From Dyella sp. AtDHG13 (GTDB lineage: Bacteria; Pseudomonadota; Gammaproteobacteria; Xanthomonadales; Rhodanobacteraceae), in contig NZ_QICJ01000001.1 in NCBI RefSeq assembly GCF_003201105.1, positions 1-64,000 on the forward strand: 64,000 nucleotides of DNA, in the 5' to 3' direction. Positions 1 through 8,825 of the stretch are shown here, in pieces. A program made the translations under genes and the position numbers. The notes beneath the pieces are model-generated. The model did no database searches, was not told the origin of the DNA, and worked only from the letters and a program-made list of their open reading frames with translations. Every line of letters starts with the position of its first letter. The first letter of the stretch is position 1.

Positions 1-278
1 TCGCCTTCCACGACGCCGTGCTGCAGGCCACCGGCAACGAACTGATGCAGTCGCTGTTCTCGGTGATCGAGACCGCGCTGGGCACGTTCTTCACCTTGTC
101 CGCGCGCAGCGCCACCGATTTCCGCTATTCGCTGCCTTATCACCACAAGGTGTTCGAGGCGATCAAGCGCCAGCAGCCGGAGGTGGCGCGCAAGACCATG
201 CTCGCGATGGTCGCCGACTCGCACGAGAACCTGCAGCGTACGCGTGCCCGCGGCGGCCGTCGGAAGGCCGGCACGTGA
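1..278 (+). CDS. FadR/GntR-family regulator, C-terminal part (DgoR-like)
   Basis: Only the last 91 residues are in the window; the reading frame enters from the left edge. The helical segment contains a YHHKVFEAI stretch and a later ADSHENL, which fit the ligand/metal-binding FCD domain of FadR-type GntR regulators. The stop overlaps the GTG start of the galactonokinase gene in a GTGA junction, so this is the first visible gene of the same operon. By analogy with E. coli DgoR it probably represses the cassette and is released by galactonate or a related sugar acid; that ligand is inference. The DNA-binding winged helix lies outside the window. Confidence 0.8.
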   Translation, partial: AFHDAVLQATGNELMQSLFSVIETALGTFFTLSARSATDFRYSLPYHHKVFEAIKRQQPEVARKTMLAMVADSHENLQRTRARGGRRKAGT

Positions 279-1198
279 GCACCGGCCTTATCGGGCTCGA
301 CTGGGGCAGCACGCACCTGCGTGCGTACCGCTATGACGGCGAGGGCCGCGTGCTGGAAAAGCGCGCGCTGGGGCACGGCGTTCGCCAGTTGCCTGCGGGC
401 GGCTTCGCCGAAGCCTTCGCGCAGGCGGTGGCCGATTGGCCCGCCGCGCCGGTGATCGCCTGCGGCATGGTCGGCAGCCGCAACGGCTGGCATGAAGTGC
501 CATACCTGGACACCCCCAGCCATGTCGACCGACTCGCCAATGCGCTGACCGCGATGACGACGACGGACGGCCGCGCGGTGCACATCGTGCCCGGCCTGCG
601 CGATCCGTCGCGTCCGGACGTGATGCGTGGCGAGGAAACCCAGGTGGCCGGCGTGGCGGCGTTGCTGCCGGAGGTCGCGCGCCGCGGTTGCCTGCTGCTG
701 CCCGGCACGCACAGCAAATGGGTATCGCTGCGCGACGGCGCGGTGACCGGCTTCGCCACCGTGATGACGGGCGAGCTGTACGGCCTGCTGACACAGCATT
801 CCGTGCTCGGCGCGCAACTGCCGCCGGCCATCGACGATGCGCAGGCTTTCCTGCGCGGCGTCGACACGGCACGCGACAGCGGCGCGGCCGGTGCGCTGTC
901 GTGCGTGTTCCTGGCGCGCACGCTGATGCTGGACGGCGCGCTGCCGGCGTCATCCGTAGCGGACTTTCTCTCCGGCCTGCTGATCGGCGACGAGCTGCGC
1001 ATCGCGCTCGCCAGCGGCTGGGCGAACGCACACGACAGCGTGCACATGGTGGGCGAAGGTCCGCTGTGCGATCGCTACCTGCGCGCGGCGGAACGCTTCG
1101 GCGTGGTGCTCCGCACGACGCCCGACACCACCACCTCGCACGGACTCTGGCGCATCGCCACGGCGGCCGGCCTGGTCTCCACGCAAGCAACGGCATGA
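275..1198 (+). CDS. dgoK: 2-dehydro-3-deoxygalactonokinase
   Basis: Phosphorylates 2-keto-3-deoxygalactonate at C6 with ATP, the step before aldol cleavage in galactonate catabolism. The 307-residue protein opens with a sugar-kinase phosphate loop (LDWGSTHLRAY, residues 8-18) and has the DgoK-like PGTHSKWV motif near residue 142. Length matches the family (about 290-300). The GTG start overlaps the upstream regulator stop by four bases, indicating translational coupling. It is followed four bases later by the matching aldolase. Confidence 0.93.
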   Translation: MSTGLIGLDWGSTHLRAYRYDGEGRVLEKRALGHGVRQLPAGGFAEAFAQAVADWPAAPVIACGMVGSRNGWHEVPYLDTPSHVDRLANALTAMTTTDGRAVHIVPGLRDPSRPDVMRGEETQVAGVAALLPEVARRGCLLLPGTHSKWVSLRDGAVTGFATVMTGELYGLLTQHSVLGAQLPPAIDDAQAFLRGVDTARDSGAAGALSCVFLARTLMLDGALPASSVADFLSGLLIGDELRIALASGWANAHDSVHMVGEGPLCDRYLRAAERFGVVLRTTPDTTTSHGLWRIATAAGLVSTQATA

Positions 1199-1202
1199 AC
1201 CC

Positions 1203-1841
1203 ATGAAGGCATGGCTCGATCCCCTCCCCCTCGTCGCCATCCTGCGCGGCCTCACGCCCGATGAAGCCGTGGACATTAGCCGCGTGCTGGTCGATACCGG
1301 CTTCCGCATGCTGGAAGTACCGCTCAATTCGCCGCAGCCGTTCGAGAGCATCCGCCGCATGGTCGATGCGCTGGGCGACGGCATCCTGATCGGCGCGGGC
1401 ACCGTGCTCGATCCCGCGCATGTGACGAACGTGGCGGATGCAGGCGGTCGCTTGGTCGTGATGCCGCATGCGGACGTCCACGTGATCCGCGCCGCCAAGC
1501 AGGCGGGACTCTATTGCGTGCCCGGCGTCGCCACGCCCACCGAAGCGTTCGCCGCGCTGGCTGCCGGCGCCGACGCGCTCAAGCTCTTTCCCGCCGAACA
1601 ATCCAGCCCCGCCGTACTCAAGGCATGGCGCGCGGTGCTGCCGAAGGACACCGCCGTGCTGCCCGTGGGCGGTATCGCGCCGGACACCATGGCCCCGTGG
1701 CTCGCCGCGGGCGCCAACGGTTTCGGCATCGGCTCCGCCCTCTACGCTCCCGGCCGCACGGCCAGCGACGTCGCCGCGCGTGCCCGCGCGTTCGCCGACG
1801 CCTGGCGCAGCCACTCCGCATCCCAAGGAACGATTGCATGA
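1203..1841 (+). CDS. dgoA: 2-dehydro-3-deoxy-6-phosphogalactonate aldolase
   Basis: Class I aldolase cleaving KDPGal to pyruvate and glyceraldehyde 3-phosphate. The 212-residue protein has the KDPG/KDPGal aldolase features: the substrate-side Glu in RMLEVPLNS, the GAGTVLDP strand, and the Schiff-base lysine in the ALKLFPAE motif. E. coli carries DgoA as a separate aldolase of similar size (205 aa). The stop overlaps the ATG of dgoD (ATGA). KDPG aldolase (Eda) is an alternative by homology, but the dgoK/dgoD context favours the galactonate isomer. Confidence 0.92.
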   Translation: MKAWLDPLPLVAILRGLTPDEAVDISRVLVDTGFRMLEVPLNSPQPFESIRRMVDALGDGILIGAGTVLDPAHVTNVADAGGRLVVMPHADVHVIRAAKQAGLYCVPGVATPTEAFAALAAGADALKLFPAEQSSPAVLKAWRAVLPKDTAVLPVGGIAPDTMAPWLAAGANGFGIGSALYAPGRTASDVAARARAFADAWRSHSASQGTIA

Positions 1842-2986
1842 AGATCACCCGCCTCACCACCTATCTCGTGCCGCCACGCTGGCTGTTCCTGCGCATCGAC
1901 ACCGATGCGGGCGTGGTCGGCTGGGGCGAGCCTATCGTGGAAGGCCGCGCGCACACCGTCGCCGCCGCCGTGGAGGAGCTGTCCGATTACCTGATCGGCA
2001 AGGATCCGCGCCATATCGAAGACCTGTGGAACGTGATGTATCGCGGCGGCTTCTATCGCGGCGGGCCCGTGCTGATGAGCGCCATCGCCGGCATCGACCA
2101 GGCGCTGTGGGACATCAAGGGCAAGGATCTGGGCCAGCCCGTGCACCAGTTGCTCGGCGGCCCGGTGCGCGAGCGCATCCGCGTGTATTCGTGGATCGGC
2201 GGCGACCGACCGGCCGACACCGCGCGCGCCGCGAAGGACGCGGTGGCGCGTGGCTTCACCGCGGTGAAGATGAACGCCACCGAGGAACTGCAATACGTCG
2301 ACACGCACGACAAGGTCGAGCAGGTGATCGAGAACGTGCAGGCCATCCGCGACGCGGTGGGCCCGCACATCGGCATTGGTCTGGATTTCCACGGCCGCGT
2401 GCACAAGCCGATGGCCAAGGTGCTGATGCGCGAGCTGGCGCCGTTCAAGCTGATGTTCATCGAGGAGCCGGTGCTTTCCGATCACCTCGAAGCGCTGCCG
2501 GAATTGGCCGCCATCTCGCCCGCGCCCATCGCGCTGGGCGAGCGCCTGTACACTCGCTACGACTTCAAGCGCGTGCTGCAGATGGGCGGCGTGGACATCA
2601 TCCAGCCCGATCCTTCGCACTCAGGCGGCATCACCGAAACGCGCAAGATCGCCGCGATGGCGGAAGCCTACGACGTGGCACTCGCCCTGCACTGCCCGCT
2701 CGGCCCCATCGCGCTGGCCGCCAACCTGCAGATCGACGCGGTGTGCCACAACGCCTTCATCCAGGAACAGAGCCTGGGCATCCATTACAACGCCGGCAAC
2801 GACCTGCTCGATTACGTGAAGGATCGCAGCGTGTTCGCCTATAACGATGGCTTCGTCACCATCCCCAACGGCGCCGGTCTCGGCATCGCGGTGAACGAGG
2901 ACTACGTGGCCGAGCGCGCCGCCATCGGCCACCGCTGGCGCAACCCGATCTGGCGCCATGCCGACGGCAGCGTGGCGGAGTGGTGA
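1838..2986 (+). CDS. dgoD: D-galactonate dehydratase
   Basis: Enolase-superfamily dehydratase converting D-galactonate to 2-keto-3-deoxygalactonate. From ATG 1838 the protein has 382 residues, the same as E. coli DgoD. Metal ligands are visible as the Asp of GLDFHGR, the Glu of FIEEPV and the Glu of ALGERLY; the catalytic His candidates are in LDFHG and ALHCPLGP. The start is fixed by the ATGA overlap with dgoA. It lies centrally in the operon, upstream of the dehydrogenase and lactonase that would supply galactonate. Confidence 0.95.
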   Translation: MKITRLTTYLVPPRWLFLRIDTDAGVVGWGEPIVEGRAHTVAAAVEELSDYLIGKDPRHIEDLWNVMYRGGFYRGGPVLMSAIAGIDQALWDIKGKDLGQPVHQLLGGPVRERIRVYSWIGGDRPADTARAAKDAVARGFTAVKMNATEELQYVDTHDKVEQVIENVQAIRDAVGPHIGIGLDFHGRVHKPMAKVLMRELAPFKLMFIEEPVLSDHLEALPELAAISPAPIALGERLYTRYDFKRVLQMGGVDIIQPDPSHSGGITETRKIAAMAEAYDVALALHCPLGPIALAANLQIDAVCHNAFIQEQSLGIHYNAGNDLLDYVKDRSVFAYNDGFVTIPNGAGLGIAVNEDYVAERAAIGHRWRNPIWRHADGSVAEW

Positions 2987-2988
2987 GC

Positions 2989-3750
2989 ATGGCTTTCGCG
3001 ACCTATCCCAGCCTCGTTGACCGCCATGTGTTCATTACCGGTGGCGCCACCGGCATCGGCGCTGCGTTCGTGGAGCATTTCGCGAAGCAAGGCGCGCGCG
3101 TGTCGTTCATCGACATCGATGAGGCCCATGGCGAGTCGTTGTCGGAAAACCTAGCCACCTGCACGCATCGCCCGCTGTTCATCCGCTGCGACGTCACCCA
3201 GTTGGCAGCGCTGCAGGCGGCCATCGCCACGGCGCGCGAGTTGAACGGCAACGTGTCCGTCCTGGTGAACAACGCCGCCAACGATGTGCGCCACGCGTTC
3301 GGCAGTACCACCGAGGCGGAGTTCGACCAGAACATCGCGATTAACCTGCGCCATCAGTACTTCGCCACGCAAGCCGTGCGCGAGGACATGCGCCAGCTCG
3401 GCGGCGGCTCTGTGATCTGCCTGGGCTCCACCGGCTGGATGAAAAAGAACGCCGGCTACCCGATGTACGCCATGGCCAAGGCTGCCGTGCACGGCTTGGT
3501 CAACGGCCTGGCGCGCGAACTCGGCCGCGACCGCATCCGCATCAACGCACTGGTGCCCGGCTGGGTGATCACGGAGAAACAGCAACGCCTGTGGCTGGAC
3601 GATGCCGGCAAGGCCGAGATTGCGCGCGTGCAGTGCCTTCCCGGCTATCTGATGGCCGAGGATCTGGCGCGCGCCGCGCTGTTTCTCGCCGCCGACGACA
3701 GCCGCATGTGCACCGGGCAGGATTTCATCGTCGACGGAGGCTGGGTATGA
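2989..3750 (+). CDS. SDR-family dehydrogenase, probable D-galactose 1-dehydrogenase
   Basis: A classical short-chain dehydrogenase of 253 residues. It has the TGGATGIG cofactor loop, an acidic residue after strand 2 (FIDIDEA) that suggests NAD preference, NNAA, and the YAMAK catalytic Tyr/Lys preceded by GSTG. The C-terminus ends GQDFIVDGGWV, typical of the family. ATG 2989, two bases after the dgoD stop, is preferred to the in-frame GTG at 2980. In this operon it most likely oxidises D-galactose (or L-arabinose/D-fucose) to the 1,5- or 1,4-lactone. The substrate is inferred from context, since SDR sequence alone does not specify it. Confidence 0.85.
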   Translation: MAFATYPSLVDRHVFITGGATGIGAAFVEHFAKQGARVSFIDIDEAHGESLSENLATCTHRPLFIRCDVTQLAALQAAIATARELNGNVSVLVNNAANDVRHAFGSTTEAEFDQNIAINLRHQYFATQAVREDMRQLGGGSVICLGSTGWMKKNAGYPMYAMAKAAVHGLVNGLARELGRDRIRINALVPGWVITEKQQRLWLDDAGKAEIARVQCLPGYLMAEDLARAALFLAADDSRMCTGQDFIVDGGWV

Positions 3751-4652
3751 ACGCGCAGGCCGCTGTCGCCATGCAGGTGCACAACACCCTGGGCGAAGGC
3801 GTGACCTGGTGCGATCGCGCGCAGGTGCTGTACTGGACCGATATCCACGCCGCCACGCTGTGGCGTTATCGCCCGCACGACGGCGCGCTGCATCAATGGA
3901 GCCTGCCCGAGCGGCTCGCCTGCTTCGCGCTGTGCGAGGCGGACGGCTGGCTGCTGCTGGGACTGGCCTCGCGGCTGGCATTCTTCCATCCGGCCATGCA
4001 GGCGCTGATTCCGATCACCGACGTGGAAGCGGACCTGCCGACGCGGCTCAACGATGGCGCCTGCGACCGCCAGGGCCGCTTCGTGTTCGGCACGCTGCAC
4101 GAACCGGCCAACGGCCCGAAGCAGGCCGTCGGCGGCTTCTGGCGGCTGCATCACGACCTGACGCTAGAACGCCTGCCGCTGCCTGGCGTGGCGATCAGCA
4201 ACAGCGTGGCCTTCAGCCCGGACGGCGGCACGATGTACTTCTGCGATTCGCCCGCGCGACGCATCCAATGCTGCGATTACGGCGACCGTGTTTCCAACGT
4301 GCGCACGTTCGTGACGCTGGACGATGCGCGCGGCGAACCCGACGGTTCCGCCGTCGACCGCGACGGCGGCCTGTGGAATGCCCAGTGGGGACTGGGCCGC
4401 GTGGTGCGCTACACCGCCGAAGGCCACCTCGACCGCATCGTCGAGGTGCCGGCTTCGCAACCGACCCGTCCTGCATTTGGCGGATCGGACCTCGGCACGC
4501 TATACATCACCAGTGCGCGCGACGGCCTCGATGCCGCCGCGCTCGCGGCTCAGCCCTATGCCGGTGCGCTGTTCTTCGCCGAAACGGGCTTTCGCGGCTT
4601 GCCGGAACCACGTTTCGCCGGCCCGCCGCCGCACGTCATCGCCGCTGCGTAG
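3747..4652 (+). CDS. SMP-30/gluconolactonase-family sugar lactonase
   Basis: Six-bladed beta-propeller lactonase of 301 residues that would hydrolyse galactonolactone to galactonate. Residues aligning with the SMP-30 metal and substrate ligands are visible: E17 (LGEGVTW), N102 (RLNDG), N152 (ISNSVAF) and D199 (EPDGS). The spacing nearly equals that of human SMP-30/regucalcin (E18, N103, N154, D204). The ATG overlaps the SDR stop (ATGA). It supplies the step between dehydrogenase and DgoD. A related arabinonolactonase role is possible. Confidence 0.9.
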   Translation: MNAQAAVAMQVHNTLGEGVTWCDRAQVLYWTDIHAATLWRYRPHDGALHQWSLPERLACFALCEADGWLLLGLASRLAFFHPAMQALIPITDVEADLPTRLNDGACDRQGRFVFGTLHEPANGPKQAVGGFWRLHHDLTLERLPLPGVAISNSVAFSPDGGTMYFCDSPARRIQCCDYGDRVSNVRTFVTLDDARGEPDGSAVDRDGGLWNAQWGLGRVVRYTAEGHLDRIVEVPASQPTRPAFGGSDLGTLYITSARDGLDAAALAAQPYAGALFFAETGFRGLPEPRFAGPPPHVIAAA

Positions 4653-4718
4653 GGACCGCGGCCCATCCATACCACGCCCATTGAGGCAAACCACAACGCC
4701 AGTGGGGGAGAGTCATCC

Positions 4719-6110
4719 ATGAATGCCCAAGTCATCGCACCATCTTCGGTGCAATCGAAGGCCACCGTCGTTTTCGTCTGCGTGCTCGCCGCCCTGGCGG
4801 GTTTGATGTTCGGCCTCGACGTTGGCGTCATCTCCGGCGCCACGCAGTTCATCCAGGCCGAATACAAGGTCGGCGACCACGTCATCGAGTGGATCGTGAG
4901 CTCCATGATGTTCGGCGCGGCCATCGGCGCGGTCGGTGCCGGCTGGCTGTCGGCGCACCTGGGCCGCAAGCGCTCGCTGGTGCTCGGCGCCGTGCTCTTC
5001 GTGATCGGCTCGCTGCTGTCGGGCCTGGCATGGTCGCCGGAAACCTTGATTGCCGCGCGCGTGGTGCTCGGCGTCGCCATCGGCCTGGCCTCCTTCACGG
5101 CACCGCTGTATCTGGCCGAAGTGGCGCCGGAATACATTCGCGGCGCGATGATTTCCACCTATCAGCTGATGATCACCATCGGCATCTTCGTGGCGTTCCT
5201 CTCCGATACGGCCTTCAGCTACAGCGGCGCGTGGCGCTGGATGCTCGGCGTGATCGCCATTCCCGGCGTGCTGTTCCTGGTTGGCGTGCTGTTCCTGCCC
5301 GACAGCCCTCGCTGGCTGCTGATGCGCGGCCGCCGCCAGGAAGCGCTGGACGTGCTGCAGCGCCTGCGCGGCGACAGCGACGTGGTGGCGCGCGAAACCG
5401 CCGACATCGAGGAACAGCTCAAGACGCCCCAGCGCGGCTGGCACCTGTTCCAGGAAAACCGCAACTTCCGCCGCTCGGTGTGGCTGGGCGTGCTGCTGCA
5501 GGTGATGCAGCAGTTCACCGGCATGAACGTGGTGATGTACTACGCGCCGCGCATCTTCCAGGAAATGGGCTACGACACGGCCGCGCAGATGTGGTTCACC
5601 GCGCTGGTGGGCCTGACCAACGTGCTCGCCACCTTCATCGCCATCGCGCTGATCGACCGCTGGGGCCGCAAGCCCATCCTCTACACAGGCTTCACGGTGA
5701 TGACCGTGGGCCTGGGCGTGGTGGGCGCGATGATGCACAACGGCATCCACGACCACGGCGCGCAGATCTTCACCGTGGCGATGCTGCTGATCTTCATCGT
5801 CGGCTTCGCCATGTCCGCCGGCCCGCTGATCTGGGCGCTGTGCTCGGAGATCCAGCCGCTCAAGGGCCGCGACTTCGGCATCGCCTGCTCCACCTTCACC
5901 AACTGGGCCTGCAACTGGGTGGTGGGCATCACCTTCCTCACCCTGCTCAACGGCATCGGCAACGCCAATACGTTCTGGCTCTACGCTGCGCTCAATGCGG
6001 TGTTCATCGTGCTCACCTACTGGCTGGTGCCGGAAACCAAGGGCGTCACGCTGGAGCAGATCGAACGCAACCTGATGAGCGGCAAGCGCCTTCGCGACAT
6101 AGGCCGGTAA
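4719..6110 (+). CDS. MFS sugar porter (GalP-like sugar:proton symporter)
   Basis: 463 residues with about twelve membrane segments and all sugar-porter signatures: GLDVGVISGA in helix 1, GRKRSL in loop 2-3, PDSPRWLL after helix 6, DRWGRKP in loop 8-9 and PETKGVTLEQIE at the end. Size and signatures match E. coli GalP/AraE. A strong GGGGGAG ribosome site precedes ATG 4719, and the gene follows the lactonase by 66 bases, so it is probably the uptake step for galactose or arabinose in the same transcript. Substrate is inferred from the neighbouring dgo genes. Confidence 0.9.
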   Translation: MNAQVIAPSSVQSKATVVFVCVLAALAGLMFGLDVGVISGATQFIQAEYKVGDHVIEWIVSSMMFGAAIGAVGAGWLSAHLGRKRSLVLGAVLFVIGSLLSGLAWSPETLIAARVVLGVAIGLASFTAPLYLAEVAPEYIRGAMISTYQLMITIGIFVAFLSDTAFSYSGAWRWMLGVIAIPGVLFLVGVLFLPDSPRWLLMRGRRQEALDVLQRLRGDSDVVARETADIEEQLKTPQRGWHLFQENRNFRRSVWLGVLLQVMQQFTGMNVVMYYAPRIFQEMGYDTAAQMWFTALVGLTNVLATFIAIALIDRWGRKPILYTGFTVMTVGLGVVGAMMHNGIHDHGAQIFTVAMLLIFIVGFAMSAGPLIWALCSEIQPLKGRDFGIACSTFTNWACNWVVGITFLTLLNGIGNANTFWLYAALNAVFIVLTYWLVPETKGVTLEQIERNLMSGKRLRDIGR

Positions 6111-6153
6111 GCGCTAACCAGCCCACCAACCGCTGTACCCATTAACCCATGCT

Positions 6154-6173
6154 TGGCCGTCTCTGGACGGCCA
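6154..6173. other. Hairpin between the transporter and the glycosidase gene
   Basis: Perfect 8-bp inverted repeat (TGGCCGTC / GACGGCCA) with a 4-base loop, ending just before the GGAGGAG ribosome site of the next gene. No T-run follows, so it may be a weak terminator of the galactose operon or a 5' leader structure of the glycosidase mRNA. Confidence 0.45.
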
Positions 6174-6186
6174 TGGAGGAGTGTTT

Positions 6187-7740
6187 ATGTGGTGCTATCG
6201 ATCCAACCCTGTTCTTGTACTGCTCGTCTTCCTGCTTGGCCTGCTGAACATCTCTGGCAGCGCTTACGCCGCCACCGGAACCGTACTGCAGGGAAGCACG
6301 CTCTACCCACGCGTGGTGAGGTTGCAACACGGGCCCGTCAACACCTATGGGCGGCTCATAGCCAGCACCAACGGCATCATCTTCCAGAGCAACGATAACG
6401 GCGCAACCTGGTCCAAACTGGGCGTTGTGCCGACGATCGGCGGTAGCACCGAGCGCTGCTGCGCCACGCTCTATGAACTGCCGCAACAGGTCGGCTCACT
6501 GCCGGCCGGTACGCTGATTTCCGCCGCCTCGTATTTCTCCGGCAGCACACCTGCGATCGAGGTCTACACCAGCTCCAACCAGGGCGCATCATGGACATAC
6601 CACAGCACTCCGGTGATGCGCGGCGATAACAGCCACGGCTTGTGGGAGCCGGAGTTCGAAGTCGCCAACGATGGCGCGCTGGTCATGTTCTGGTCCGATG
6701 AGACCGACGCCTGCTGCAGCCAGAAGCTCGCGCAAATCCGCAGCTATAACGGCGCCAGCTGGCAGGACGAGACCAACACCGTACGCAGCACCATCCCGGG
6801 CGATCGCCCCGGCATGATCACGGTGAGCAAGCTGCCCAACGGCCACTTCTTCATGAGCTACGAGCTCTGCGGGCCAGCCGCTTGCACGGTATTCTCACGC
6901 ACCTCCACGGATGGCTGGAACTTCGGGGACCCTGCCAACATGGGTGCGAAGGTGCAGACCACGGCAGGACAGTATCTGGAACATGCGCCATTGAATCGCT
7001 GGAGTCCATCGGTCCTTTCCAGCAACGGCGCCATCCTGCTGGTCGGACAAGTGATGTACGAATCCGACGGCAGCGTGTCCGCGTCGAACGGCAAGGTGCT
7101 GTTCGTCAACACCAATGCGGATGGCGCCGGCAACTGGTACACCATCAGTGCGCCGGTGCAGGTGCCCACCGCCTACGACAACTACTGCCCCAACTATTCG
7201 TCCGCGCTGCTGCCGGCGACGGATGGATCCAGCATCCTCGAGCTGGCCTCGGACTACCTCAACGGCGGCTGCATTGTGTACTTCGCGAGTGAGTCTTGGA
7301 ACCGCCAGCCGGCCGACGGTTCCACCCATGTGTTCCAGAGCGTGCAAGCACCCGCCCTGTGCCTGGACAACACGGCCTGGTCCACCGCCAACAACACCAG
7401 CGCGGAACTTTGGGATTGCAATGCCGCACCGGTGCAGAACTGGACAGTGCACGCCAAGGGTGGCGGCTGGTTCAGCATCCAGAATCAGCAGACCGGGCTA
7501 TGCGTGGACAACACGGGCGGCAGCACCACGCCCGGTAATCTCGTCACACTGTGGGGCTGCGCCAACAATGCCAACCAGAACTGGATGTTCATGGACCTGG
7601 GCAACGGCAGCTACAAGCTGATGAACCAGGCCTCCGGATCGCTGATGCTGGATGATCCTGCCGGCTCTACCACGCACGGTACGCAGTTGCAGATCTGGAC
7701 CGATAACGGCCTGGCGCCGCAGCAGTGGATACTTAAGTAA
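6187..7740 (+). CDS. Secreted sialidase-fold glycoside hydrolase with C-terminal ricin B lectin domain
   Basis: 517 residues. An N-terminal signal peptide ends at SAYA. Residues about 30-375 show beta-propeller sialidase/BNR features (SNDNGATW, SSNQGASW, SHGLWEPEF, RWSPSVL) resembling the GH93 exo-arabinanase or a GH33-like fold. The last 130 residues are a ricin-type beta-trefoil with three QxW repeats (QNW, QNW, QQW), a carbohydrate-binding module (CBM13). ATG 6187 is chosen because GGAGGAG ends five bases upstream; an in-frame GTG at 6181 lies inside that site. Likely releases sugars outside the cell, possibly arabinose or galactose for the adjacent operon. The exact GH family is not certain. 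Confidence 0.8.
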   Translation: MWCYRSNPVLVLLVFLLGLLNISGSAYAATGTVLQGSTLYPRVVRLQHGPVNTYGRLIASTNGIIFQSNDNGATWSKLGVVPTIGGSTERCCATLYELPQQVGSLPAGTLISAASYFSGSTPAIEVYTSSNQGASWTYHSTPVMRGDNSHGLWEPEFEVANDGALVMFWSDETDACCSQKLAQIRSYNGASWQDETNTVRSTIPGDRPGMITVSKLPNGHFFMSYELCGPAACTVFSRTSTDGWNFGDPANMGAKVQTTAGQYLEHAPLNRWSPSVLSSNGAILLVGQVMYESDGSVSASNGKVLFVNTNADGAGNWYTISAPVQVPTAYDNYCPNYSSALLPATDGSSILELASDYLNGGCIVYFASESWNRQPADGSTHVFQSVQAPALCLDNTAWSTANNTSAELWDCNAAPVQNWTVHAKGGGWFSIQNQQTGLCVDNTGGSTTPGNLVTLWGCANNANQNWMFMDLGNGSYKLMNQASGSLMLDDPAGSTTHGTQLQIWTDNGLAPQQWILK

Positions 7741-7901
7741 AGGGCCCGGTACTTGCCAAGTTAAACGTCGGTCCGGTATCGAAGGATGCTGGGCCGACCT
7801 TATCGGATACCCAGGTCAAAGATCCGGACGCGAGGCTTAATGCCGGCTGGGAAATTGGCGATAGTTGGCCCGCCTCGGGAGGCAACCCAAACCCAACTTC
7901 G

Positions 7902-7928
7902 ATAACTATCTGTTATTACGGTAGTTAT
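7902..7928. terminator. Possible bidirectional terminator between convergent genes
   Basis: Inverted repeat ATAACTA / TAGTTAT with a 13-base loop in the 190-base gap between the convergent glycosidase and XAC2610-like genes. It is AT-rich against a GC-rich background. The stem is short and there is no clean T-run, so support is weak. Confidence 0.3.
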
Positions 7929-7931
7929 TGC

Positions 7932-8825
7932 TCACCGGACCTCGTGGCCAGGTTGGCCGGCTGACGACAGCGGCGCAAGCCCGGTGACGGTTACCCAGCC
8001 GTGAACGCTGGCCCCGGCGCTTGAGCGATACGCCACCCTCGCCCACCGAAGATCTCCCGAGACGTCTTCCACCTCGACAGCGTCGCCGCGAACGAAGAAG
8101 CGCTTCGCCACGCCTACGCCCGGTTTGTCGTGCAGCGCCAGATGGTCCACGGCGACGCGTGCGTTGGCTCGGACAACCGACAAGCTGTCGCGATAAGCGA
8201 GCGCGCGGGCGGTGACGTGCCCCTTGTCGTCATAGGTGAGTAACCGGCCGATGGGTGCGCTGCCTTCCTTGATTCCGAACAATCGCTGGAGCGCCGGGTC
8301 TTCGGCCAGGCCGGTTTCTTCGGTCGACTGATAGAGATAGAGCTTGCCATCGGCGGTATAGCGATAGGCGTCCAAGATCCAGGTTGTGCCGCAGCATGCG
8401 CTGTACAGCGTGTGGCTCGTGGCGTCGACGGTCACTTCCGCGAGGCCGGCGCAGCTTCCGCCGGCCTTCACCTCAAGCGGCGCGAAATGCTGTGCCGTGG
8501 GATCGAACAGGAAGATCTGGTAACCCTCGGTGACGCCGTCGTGGGAGTCGACAACGGCGACATCCTTGTGGCCATCGAAGTTGAAATCGTCGGTGGCCAG
8601 ACGGACATCGGCGCCGGTCGGCTCGATGTCGAACATCTGCGTCTTGCCGCTCAGCAGAAAATGGATCGCCAGATGCTTGGGCGACAACTCCACGCGGGCC
8701 TGCGTCCGTGGGTCGACCTGGACGATGGCTGTCTCCTGGGCGTGGACCTGAGTGGCCAATGCCACCAGCAGGAACGCGCCGGCCCAACGCGGCGATAGGT
8801 TCCTGCGGGTGTGAATCATCGGCAT
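7932..8825 (-). CDS. Secreted XAC2610-like protein with SH3-like C-terminus
   Basis: 297 residues with a signal peptide ending near VHAQ. The core has a DDFNFDGHKDVAVVD stretch, as in XAC2610-related proteins (periplasmic beta-propeller-like lysozyme inhibitors), and conserved Cys pairs (GGSCAG, SACCGT). The last ~75 residues resemble a bacterial SH3 domain ending in HGWVTVTGL. Start ATG 8825 is used, with GAGGA upstream; a TTG one codon earlier is possible. Known for the family: XAC2610 of Xanthomonas citri protects against a lysozyme-like type IV effector. No lysozyme effector lies beside this copy, so an orphan inhibitor role is inference. Confidence 0.6.
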   Translation of the reverse strand: MPMIHTRRNLSPRWAGAFLLVALATQVHAQETAIVQVDPRTQARVELSPKHLAIHFLLSGKTQMFDIEPTGADVRLATDDFNFDGHKDVAVVDSHDGVTEGYQIFLFDPTAQHFAPLEVKAGGSCAGLAEVTVDATSHTLYSACCGTTWILDAYRYTADGKLYLYQSTEETGLAEDPALQRLFGIKEGSAPIGRLLTYDDKGHVTARALAYRDSLSVVRANARVAVDHLALHDKPGVGVAKRFFVRGDAVEVEDVSGDLRWARVAYRSSAGASVHGWVTVTGLAPLSSAGQPGHEVR

